NCBI GenBank assembly: GCA_030628225.1
Contig: DAOVRJ010000124.1
Location: forward strand, 1 to 7,055
Source of the DNA: Candidatus Zixiibacteriota bacterium
Lineage (GTDB): Bacteria > SM23-81
Length of the DNA: 7,055 nucleotides
Reading direction: 5' to 3'
In this document: positions 1-5,464 of the stretch, in pieces
How positions within the stretch are numbered: position 1 is the stretch's first letter
How the letters are laid out: the number at the start of each line of letters is the position of its first letter
Translations under genes and position numbers: made by a program
The notes under the pieces: generated by a model
Told to the model about the DNA's origin: nothing
Databases searched by the model: none
Seen by the model: the letters and a program-made list of their open reading frames with translations, nothing else

Positions 1-18
1 AGCAACAGGTTGGGAGGA

Positions 19-157
19 CGAGGGGGACACTTCCCCCTTCCAACCCAACCCAACCAGGGGTTAGGGTTTAGGGGAAAACAAGAAAACCATCTTCTATCAC
101 AGTGAATTACATGTTGGGAGGTAGAGGCGGGGTCACTAACCCCTGATCCCTAAATCC
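19..157 (+). repeat. Structured intergenic repeat element, copy A
   Basis: One of two copies of the same element; the other is at 6885-7044 in inverted orientation. In order it holds a hairpin (7-bp stem AGGGGGA/TCCCCCT, 21-27 with 32-38), a C-rich tract with CCAAC repeats (40-54), TTAGGG-like heptads (57-74), a core, and CCCTAA-like heptads (136-157). The stretch 69-144 matches the other copy at 67 of 76 positions by hand alignment, with the first 31 bases identical. The outer block 19-50 matches at 28 of 32. GGGGTTAG (57-64) is exactly complementary to CTAACCCC (136-143), so the core can sit in the loop of a stem. No protein is encoded. Similarity stops abruptly outside base 19, which suggests a true element boundary. 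Function unknown; bases 1-18 hold nothing recognisable. Confidence 0.75.
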
Positions 158-168
158 TTTCCGTACAG

Positions 169-207
169 AAAAAACAGCCCGTCGGGCGGTGAAAGACCCA
201 ACGGGCT
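169..207 (-). terminator. Rho-independent terminator of the TPR lipoprotein gene
   Basis: Read on the minus strand, a 7-bp GC-rich stem (AGCCCGT, 201-207, pairing with ACGGGCT, 176-182) is followed after one base by six T residues (169-174). It begins 26 bases past the stop codon of the TPR gene, the position expected for an intrinsic terminator. It also separates that gene from the repeat element at the window's left end. Confidence 0.8.
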
Positions 208-233
208 TGGCTCATTCCGCGCTTTCCTCGATC

Positions 234-1670
234 CTACAGTCTCATCCCCCTGGCTTCCTGCACCCACTGCACGCCCTCGTCGGCGTTCCTGAAGACCTCC
301 TTGAACTTGTCGAGCATCTCCTGGGCCTGTTTCTTGTCGCCCATATCATTGTAAATCAGGACCAGAGTGTAAAGACAATCGGCATCGTTGGGGTTCTGGC
401 GCAGGACTATCTGCAGGGTGGAAACGGCCTGCTCAAACTTTCCGGCCCGGTAATAGGCGTTCCCCAGAGCGTGGAGGTAGAAACCACTGTACAGGGAGCT
501 GGGACTCAAATCCACGGCTCTGCGATAGCTCTCTATGGCTATTTCATACTCTTTCTGGGCCAGGTAGATCTGCCCCATCAGGTGAAACAGGATCCTGTCC
601 GCTTTGTAGCGCTTCAGATTCCGCTTGGTCAGCCACTCGTCAACCTTTTCGGCATCGGCCAGGGCAGTTTCCAGGTCGCCCATGGCCACGTGGACCCGCC
701 CTAAATTATAGTGGGCACCAGGATCCCTGGGATTCAGCTCCACGGCCCGCATGGCCTCGGTGAGAGCCTGCTTCAGGTTTCCCCTTCTCAAATAGCTGTA
801 AGCCAAATATTGGCGCGAGCCGGCCTCAGCCTCCGCGCCGGCGGCCTTTTCCGCCGCCTCCAGGAAATAATCGATGGCCCGGGAATATTGTCCCTGGATC
901 CGGTGAACCTCCCCCAGGTGATGGAGGACAAAGCGCAGATCCGGGTTGATCTCCAGAGCCTTTTGGTAGTGCTTGATGGCCTCTTGGTATCTACCCCTGG
1001 CCTGCTCCAGCTCGCCCATGCTGTCGTAAGAATTGGCCTGGTATGGGGTCATGTCCTTGTACTTCTCCAGGTTCTGCAGGGCCTTATCGAAATCCCCTTT
1101 GGCCAGGTACAGGTAGCCCAGAGAGTTATAGGCCAGAACGTACTTGGGGTTCAGCTCCACGACCTTCTGAAAGGAGAGGATGGCCTCGTCGTAGCTCTCC
1201 GTTCTCAGGTGCTCCAGCCCCTGGAAGGCCAGGGCTTCGCTATCGTGGGGGTATCTCTCCGTCCAGCGGTCAATGGCCTGCTGAGCTTTGGCAAAGTCAT
1301 AATGCAAATAGGCGTCCTGAAGGACGATGAACAGACGCTCTTTCTCCGTCACCCGGTCTTTCCCATCCTCACCCTTCATGTAGCCCAGAGCCTTCATCTG
1401 GTACTGTAGGGCCTTGGCCTCATCGCCCAGGTTCTGCAGGGCCATGCTCAGGCGGCTGTAAGCCACCGCGAACTCCGCATCCAGCTCCACGGCCTTGCCG
1501 AAATGCTCCGCCGCCTCGCTGAAATAGAGTTTGTCGGCAGCCTCAATGCCCTGTTTATACTCGGCCAGGGCCTTTTGGGAGGTGGTGCTCAGCTGCTCGC
1601 CTTTCTGGCCACACCCAAAGGTCATTAGGGCGGCCATCACAGCCAGGCCCACCAGTACTCTTCTGCTCAT
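234..1670 (-). CDS. TPR-repeat lipoprotein
   Basis: Predicted 478-residue envelope lipoprotein made almost entirely of tetratricopeptide repeats, which normally form a superhelical scaffold for protein-protein contacts; the partner is unknown. A signal peptide (SRR n-region, hydrophobic stretch) ends in a lipobox-like TFGC with Cys20 as the acylated residue. Gly follows it, not Asp, which in Gram-negatives favours the outer membrane. About 11-12 TPR units run from residue 32 to 463, the clearest being 144-177, 178-211, 212-245, 284-317 and 396-429, with typical endings such as AVELNP and ALEINP. No catalytic domain is visible. The track start at 1676 lies only 3 bases from a GGAGG Shine-Dalgarno; the second ATG at 1670 has 9-base spacing and is preferred. 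The gene has its own promoter and terminator. The exact role is not recognisable. Confidence 0.9.
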   Translation of the reverse strand: MSRRVLVGLAVMAALMTFGCGQKGEQLSTTSQKALAEYKQGIEAADKLYFSEAAEHFGKAVELDAEFAVAYSRLSMALQNLGDEAKALQYQMKALGYMKGEDGKDRVTEKERLFIVLQDAYLHYDFAKAQQAIDRWTERYPHDSEALAFQGLEHLRTESYDEAILSFQKVVELNPKYVLAYNSLGYLYLAKGDFDKALQNLEKYKDMTPYQANSYDSMGELEQARGRYQEAIKHYQKALEINPDLRFVLHHLGEVHRIQGQYSRAIDYFLEAAEKAAGAEAEAGSRQYLAYSYLRRGNLKQALTEAMRAVELNPRDPGAHYNLGRVHVAMGDLETALADAEKVDEWLTKRNLKRYKADRILFHLMGQIYLAQKEYEIAIESYRRAVDLSPSSLYSGFYLHALGNAYYRAGKFEQAVSTLQIVLRQNPNDADCLYTLVLIYNDMGDKKQAQEMLDKFKEVFRNADEGVQWVQEARGMRL

Positions 1671-1787
1671 CGCCATTGTCCTCCGTTGAAGGTGAAGGTT
1701 TCCCCACAGAGCTGCCGGGGTCCTCTCATCGCCTCCTTGGTGCTAAAAATTGGGGTTCAACCGGCTCCCAGCAGCACATCCACATCG

Positions 1788-1816
1788 ATGATAAAGCTCA
1801 CATCCCGCTATGTCAA
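1788..1816 (-). promoter_or_regulatory. Sigma-70-type promoter for the TPR lipoprotein gene
   Basis: On the minus strand a perfect -35 box TTGACA (1811-1816) is followed by a 17-base spacer and the -10 box TATCAT (1788-1793), five of six matches to TATAAT. Transcription would begin near 1780, giving a leader of roughly 105-110 bases before the ATG at 1670. It lies just downstream of the metF terminator, so it should drive the TPR gene independently. I found no comparably good promoter elsewhere in the window. Confidence 0.75.
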
Positions 1817-1842
1817 GGACTTTTCGTCCAACTCCGCAGAAA

Positions 1843-1867
1843 CGAAAACGGCAGGCCATGCCTGCCG
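1843..1867 (-). terminator. Rho-independent terminator of metF
   Basis: A perfect 8-bp inverted repeat, CGGCAGGC (1849-1856) with GCCTGCCG (1860-1867), has a 3-base loop. On the minus strand it is followed by TTTTCGTTT. It lies 23 bases past the metF stop codon. The rest of the 214-bp spacer 1677-1890 holds the TPR promoter and a small GGAC/GTCC hairpin near 1817-1829. It is the only spacer here without 7-bp-period repeats. Confidence 0.8.
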
Positions 1868-1890
1868 CAAGGAGAAAACTGTCCGCGCAT

Positions 1891-2760
1891 CTACCGGACC
1901 AGGTCTGTCAGCATCTTCTCCACCTTATCGTACCAACCGATGGTCATCAGATGGACCCCGTGACATAGATCCTGACACCCGGCAATGAGCTCCCGGGCAA
2001 TGGCCAGACTCTCGTCCACCACATCGGAGCTCTTCTCCAAACGCTCGATGAGCCCCTCGGGCACCCGGATCCCAGGGATCTTCTCGTTCATGAAACGGCC
2101 CATACGGGGTGATTTTAACAGAACAATGCCGGCCAAGACCTTGGTCTCGAGATGTTTGATCTGGTCCATGAAAGCGGCGAAGGCATCCAGATCGTAGATG
2201 GCCTGTGTTTGAAAAAATCGGGCCCCACCGGCCACCTTCTTCTCCATCTTGATGATCTCCAGCTCGGGAATGTCGGCCTGGGGATGAACCACCGCTCCCG
2301 GGAAAAAGGTGGGCGTCCCATCCAATGGGTTGCCGGCCAGGTCTTTTCCCGACATCAGGGTGGAGATCATGTGCAGCATCTGCACCGAGTCCAGGTCATA
2401 AACCGGCTTGGCCTCTTTGTGATCCCCCAGGCTCTGGTGATCGCCGGCGACCACCAGGATGTTCTCGATGCCCAGGACAGCGGCTCCCAACAGCTCGCTC
2501 TGCAGGGCCAGGCGGTTCTTATCCCGGGCGGTCACGTGAAAAACCGGCTCCATCCCGGATTCCACCAGCAGATGAGATACGGCCAGGGAGCTGATGCGCA
2601 TTATCGCGTGGGGGTTCTCGTTGATATTGATGCCCTGGACGAACTTCCACAGCAACCGTGCCGTGGATATCGTCTGCTGGACGTTGGTGCCCTTCGGGGG
2701 GACGATCTCGGCGGTGACGGCAAAACGGCCCGCCTCCAGCTCCTGGCTGAGTTTGGACAT
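1891..2760 (-). CDS. metF: Methylenetetrahydrofolate reductase, catalytic subunit (MetF)
   Basis: Flavin-dependent TIM-barrel enzyme that interconverts 5,10-methylene-THF and 5-methyl-THF in the cytoplasm, feeding methionine synthesis or, in anaerobes, the methyl branch of the Wood-Ljungdahl pathway. The 289 residues fit a single-domain MetF. Visible landmarks are TAEIVPPKG (16-24, with Glu18 at the place of the catalytic Glu of E. coli MetF), HVTARDKNR (75-83), GDHQSLGDHKEAK followed by YDLDSVQ (106-127), FFQTQAIYD (182-190) and a C-terminal HLMTIGWYDKV (270-280). The RDKNR and GDH patterns and the C-terminus resemble acetogen-type MetF rather than enterobacterial MetF. The start is supported by GGAG 8 bases upstream. 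metV, its usual partner, lies 354 bp upstream on the same strand, so the enzyme is probably of MetVF type. The electron donor cannot be told from this window. Confidence 0.93.
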   Translation of the reverse strand: MSKLSQELEAGRFAVTAEIVPPKGTNVQQTISTARLLWKFVQGININENPHAIMRISSLAVSHLLVESGMEPVFHVTARDKNRLALQSELLGAAVLGIENILVVAGDHQSLGDHKEAKPVYDLDSVQMLHMISTLMSGKDLAGNPLDGTPTFFPGAVVHPQADIPELEIIKMEKKVAGGARFFQTQAIYDLDAFAAFMDQIKHLETKVLAGIVLLKSPRMGRFMNEKIPGIRVPEGLIERLEKSSDVVDESLAIARELIAGCQDLCHGVHLMTIGWYDKVEKMLTDLVR

Positions 2761-2854
2761 TCTTGTCTCTCCGGTGAGAAAGGCGGATTCTGGATGAGTC
2801 GATCAAGGCTCGTCAGATACTCTAGGATTTCCCCACCATCCCTCTTCCCCACTC

Positions 2855-3070
2855 CAGGGCTTAGGGACCCTGCACCCCCCCTCCCCACCAGGGATCAGGG
2901 AAAATACAGAGCTTATTAAAAAACTCAGGCGCACTGACTATCCGGATAGAACGGAATCACGAAATCTTTATCCCCTAACCCTAAATCCTAACTCCTCTTT
3001 TCAACGAATACGAGCTACGAACACGATCACATTATTTCCCTAACACCTAACTCCCTAATCCCTAACCCCT
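2855..3070. repeat. Period-7 degenerate repeats in the metV-metF spacer
   Basis: The 354-bp spacer 2761-3114 has no credible gene. It holds several short tandem tracts with 7-bp spacing: CAGGGAT/CAGGGAA (2889-2902), CCTAAAT/CCTAACT with neighbours (2973-3000), CGAGCTA/CGAACAC (3004-3024) and CCCTAAC/ACCTAAC with relatives (3038-3066, one unit of 8 bp). The CCCTAA family is the one seen in the elements at both window ends. Bases 2761-2854 and 3071-3114 show nothing beyond the metF ribosome-binding site. Confidence 0.65.
2918..2949 (-). promoter_or_regulatory. 12-bp palindrome and weak terminator-like hairpin upstream of metF
   Basis: CTATCCGGATAG (2938-2949) is a perfect 12-bp palindrome of the size of a dimeric repressor site. 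Directly downstream on the minus strand a 4-bp stem (TCAG/CTGA, 2925-2937) is followed by six T residues (2918-2923). Together they lie about midway between metV and metF and could be an operator, an attenuator or a weak terminator. The stem is short and this may be chance. Confidence 0.25.
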
Positions 3071-3114
3071 CTCTTTTCACAGATATGTGTTTTTCTTTCC
3101 AGCATCCTGCATCT

Positions 3115-3783
3115 TTACTTGGCGATTCCCTTCCTGGGAATATGCAGAGTCAGGTTGCCGGGCTTTACCGTCCTCTCAAAATCCTTGGGCGGCTGATAGC
3201 GGCGTAGGCGATCCAGCTCACCCCGCTTCTTGAGGCGCTCGTAGATCTCCACCCAGCAACATTCCCGCTGGGGATCCACCTCGCACTGGCCATCTTTGGC
3301 CCCGCCGCAGGGTCCGTTGATCAACCCTTTGGGGCACCTCGTCACCGGGCAGATGCCCCGGGTCAGGTCCAGGATGCACTGACCGCACATGGAGCAGCGC
3401 TCCGTAAACTCCCCGTGCCGCCGGATATTGGCCAAAAACAGGCTGTCCAGGCCCGGATGAACCGTCTTGTCCGTCACCTGAGAGGCCGACTGGACGCCGG
3501 CGCCGCAGGCCAAGATCAGCAGGCCATCGGCCTGACCGATCTGCTCCTTCAGCTCGTTGAAGATGGAGCGGACCTTTAATGTGTGACAGGCCACGTCGAT
3601 GACCACGGTGCCCACCACCTTCTTTCCGTGGCTGTTGAGCTTCTCCTCCATCTCCCACACCTCCTCCTCCCCCCCTGTATGACAGATGGTGGCACAGTCA
3701 CCGCAGCCGACGATGAAGATCTTTTCCTCCCCCTCCAGGGATTGCAGAATTTCCTGGAAGGGCTTTTGTTTGCTGGCGATCAT
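3115..3783 (-). CDS. metV: Cys-rich methylenetetrahydrofolate reductase partner subunit (MetV)
   Basis: A 222-residue protein with the MTHFR_C family signature. In acetogens MetV binds MetF and is thought to pass electrons to its flavin. The N-terminal part (20-115) is Rossmann-like with GCGDCATIC (26-34), Cys66 and LACGAG (91-96). The C-terminal part (130-182) carries the family pattern: CSMCGQC (130-136), GICPVTRCPKG (143-153), NGPCGG (156-161), Cys167 and ECCW (174-177). The 14 cysteines suggest bound iron-sulfur or zinc, which sequence alone cannot decide. The ATG at 3783 is the only plausible start, but it has only a weak ribosome-binding site (TGGA, 8 bases upstream), because repeat tracts run close to it. 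metV is usually adjacent to or overlapping metF; here 354 bp intervene. Confidence 0.92.
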   Translation of the reverse strand: MIASKQKPFQEILQSLEGEEKIFIVGCGDCATICHTGGEEEVWEMEEKLNSHGKKVVGTVVIDVACHTLKVRSIFNELKEQIGQADGLLILACGAGVQSASQVTDKTVHPGLDSLFLANIRRHGEFTERCSMCGQCILDLTRGICPVTRCPKGLINGPCGGAKDGQCEVDPQRECCWVEIYERLKKRGELDRLRRYQPPKDFERTVKPGNLTLHIPRKGIAK

Positions 3784-3815
3784 GGTTTAAATCCAGGGTT
3801 ATGAGTCGAAAAAAA

Positions 3816-4083
3816 GACGGATACTGGATACTGGATTCTTGTTCCCCGACCCCCTATCACCGATCCTCGATCCTGGATCCTGGTGAAAGGCTGAGGTTCG
3901 AGAATCGAGAGTCGAGATTCGTGAAACCGCCGGGAATCGGGAACCCTCCCCCCAACCACCCCATTGGCAGTCGGCAGGAAGCAGCGGCAATAGCAATGGC
4001 AGTGGCAATTATGGCCGAGCTTCGAACATCGAGTTTCCAGCTTCGTTACGAGCCTCGACACCGACAAATGAGCATCGAGCATC
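3816..4083. repeat. Dense period-7 mosaic repeats upstream of metV
   Basis: Most of this 352-bp spacer consists of consecutive degenerate heptad tracts that switch family: ACTGGAT twice (3823-3836), ATCCTGG twice (3870-3883), TTCGAGA/ATCGAGA and two more units (3897-3924), CGGGAAT/CGGGAAC (3931-3944), TGGCAGT/CGGCAGG (3965-3978), then four 6-bp GGCAAT-like units (3986-4009), TTCGAAC/ATCGAGT and relatives (4021-4069), and GAGCATC twice (4070-4083). ORFs through this DNA on both strands only translate the repeats. No terminator or clear promoter is visible. Confidence 0.75.
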
Positions 4084-4094
4084 CCATTTCTCTC

Positions 4095-4130
4095 AACTCT
4101 CTAAACTCTCTCAACTCTCTAAACTCCTTA
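4095..4130. repeat. 9-bp tandem repeat, four units
   Basis: Four consecutive 9-bp units follow the pattern AACTCTCTA, alternating A and C in the last base, with the last unit diverged to AACTCCTTA. The array ends five bases from the stop codon of the starch-binding-like lipoprotein gene, where a terminator might have been expected. It differs in period from the heptad tracts next to it. Confidence 0.85.
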
Positions 4131-4135
4131 CTTCC

Positions 4136-5164
4136 TCAACGCACCGGCACGTGCCAATCCTGGGAACGGTTGTCGTCCCGGCTCTGACCGTCGGTGAAGA
4201 CAAAATCCACGACTGTGACATCCTGATCGGTGGGAACCACCACCCACCACGATCCCCCGGATAGCTGCTCCATGAGAGTCTGAACAGCCTGGCCATCCCC
4301 AAACTCACTGGTCCCAGGCGGAATCACCCGGGGCACCGTCCAGCCATTAACGCCCCAGTGTAAGAAAATCTGCTCGGCATCCTCTAGGGGACCTCCCCGG
4401 GGATCATAGAGGATGGCGATCTCCTGCCCCCTGCGCGGCTCCTCCGGTTCCCAGTAGACCTGGCCTGTGCCATTTTCGCGCGCCGGGGTTTCCAAGGCCG
4501 CCCGGCGGAACCAGGGATCGTTGGTGTCCAGGACAAAGGACACCAGCCGGGCTTCCAGAATCTCAACTACCGAACTGTAATAGCCCAAACCGTCCGGCTC
4601 GTATATCCTGCTGTCCACATCGACAAACCATTCCGGCAACCCGTTGATGATATACTTGTAGCTGTACCTGCCGGCAGGAAGCGGCGCAGCGGTCTCCCAC
4701 AGGCCATCGCCGTCATCATCGGTCATGGACAAAGCCTTTTGGGGATCCCAATCCATGAAATCCCCCACCACCAGGACCTGCCACACGTCCTCGGGGATGG
4801 AATAGCGCTTCAGCTCCACCTCCAAGTAAATCCTCTCATCCTCCTGCAGATGGAACTGATAGAAATAGGGGTCATAGCGGGGCTTGATGATCTCCAGATA
4901 ATACTCCCCCGGCAGGAGCTCCTCAAACCGAAACTCTCCTCTCTGGCTCAGGGATAGCTCCCTGATCTCCTCCGACCCCTGTTCATCCTCCTGGCAGATC
5001 AAGCTGACGTCCACATCCTCAAAACCGCGGCCAGACTCCAGGATGACCCTGCCTGTGAGGGTTCCCTCATCCGGAAAGGAAAGCCGGACGCCCTGATAGA
5101 TGTGGCCGCAGCCTAAAAACAGCAGAACGGGGAACAACCAGAGCCATACGGGGATGCTCCTCAT
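4136..5164 (-). CDS. Lipoprotein with starch/glycogen-binding-like domains
   Basis: A 342-residue surface or periplasmic lipoprotein with three predicted beta-sandwich modules and no catalytic domain. The signal peptide ends in FLGC (Cys19). Residues 36-121 resemble a carboxypeptidase-regulatory-like or PEGA domain (GTLTGRVIL start, FEELLPGEYYLEI). Residues 128-203 resemble the CBM48/AMPK glycogen-binding domain (VVGDFMDWDP, 132-141; GRYSYKYIING, 165-175). Residues 234-342 resemble CBM25 (LHWGVNGW, 268-275; DFVFTDG then DDNRSQDW, 320-337). The usual WDNN of the last motif reads DDN, so sugar binding there may be weakened. Binding of alpha-glucan is inferred. Possible starts are GTG 5221, GTG 5185 and ATG 5164; I chose 5164 because the lipoprotein signal starts there. 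A strong GGAGGAG (5199-5205) is too far from it, and 13 bases from GTG 5185. Confidence 0.82.
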   Translation of the reverse strand: MRSIPVWLWLFPVLLFLGCGHIYQGVRLSFPDEGTLTGRVILESGRGFEDVDVSLICQEDEQGSEEIRELSLSQRGEFRFEELLPGEYYLEIIKPRYDPYFYQFHLQEDERIYLEVELKRYSIPEDVWQVLVVGDFMDWDPQKALSMTDDDGDGLWETAAPLPAGRYSYKYIINGLPEWFVDVDSRIYEPDGLGYYSSVVEILEARLVSFVLDTNDPWFRRAALETPARENGTGQVYWEPEEPRRGQEIAILYDPRGGPLEDAEQIFLHWGVNGWTVPRVIPPGTSEFGDGQAVQTLMEQLSGGSWWVVVPTDQDVTVVDFVFTDGQSRDDNRSQDWHVPVR

Positions 5165-5196
5165 CGTCTTGCCCGCCTTGCCCACGGCACCGTCAT
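5161..5196 (-). CDS. Possible 11-residue leader ORF overlapping the lipoprotein start
   Basis: The strongest ribosome-binding site of this region, GGAGGAG (5199-5205), lies 2-4 bases before an ATG at 5196 that opens the reading frame MTVPWARRARR. Its TGA overlaps the lipoprotein ATG as ATGA (5161-5164), the usual arrangement of translational coupling. It could be a leader peptide, or the ribosome-binding site may really serve the in-frame GTG at 5185. Weakly supported. Confidence 0.2.
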   Translation of the reverse strand: MTVPWARRARR

Positions 5197-5249
5197 AGCT
5201 CCTCCGGACGGAAACCCACACCCGCTTTCAATCTTCGGCGCCCTTCCCT

Positions 5250-5452
5250 TCGAATCTCGAATCTCGAGTCTCGGCTTTTGCATTGTCTTTGCTTTAACCA
5301 GGATCCAGGATCCGAGCGATGAACTCGGAGTTCGGAGCTCGGAACGATTCGAGCGTGGAATGCGGAACGCGGAACTGAAAAGCAAAAACAATAATATCTG
5401 GGATGGAGTGAGGGAAAACTCCGCACTCCGAGTTCCCAGCTCCGCGCTCAAA
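5250..5452. repeat. Period-7 mosaic repeats upstream of the lipoprotein gene
   Basis: The 5222-5464 region up to the aminotransferase stop holds tandem heptads: TCGAATC twice plus two related units (5250-5277), CCAGGAT twice (5298-5311), AACTCGG/AGTTCGG and one more (5322-5342), AATGCGG/AACGCGG (5359-5372), and ACTCCGC/ACTCCGA with three relatives (5418-5452). GAACTCGGAGT (5321-5331) and ACTCCGAGTTC (5425-5435) form an 11-bp inverted repeat around an A-rich centre that includes TATTAT on the minus strand, a possible but unsupported -10 box. Confidence 0.72.
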
Positions 5453-5464
5453 AGGCTCTCTACT

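Noticed and set aside
711-1409. 232-codon plus-strand ORF opposite the TPR gene
   Set aside because: Low-complexity antisense translation of a GC-rich gene with clear TPR coding on the other strand; no ribosome-binding site or recognisable domain.
2152-2919. 255-codon plus-strand ORF opposite metF
   Set aside because: Shadow of metF codon bias that runs on into repeat DNA; no family resemblance.
2973-3070. Possible CRISPR-like array or third copy of the intergenic element
   Set aside because: CCCTAA heptads are present, but there are no long identical repeats with unique spacers, and the conserved core of the element is missing.
3780-4082. 100-codon minus-strand ORF overlapping the metV start by ATGA
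   Set aside because: The overlap looks operon-like, but the peptide is a translation of heptad and 6-bp repeats with no ribosome-binding site of note.
3801-4187. 128-codon plus-strand ORF with an SLN repeat
   Set aside because: The SLN repeat is only the 9-bp array read in frame; it ends inside the lipoprotein gene on the opposite strand.
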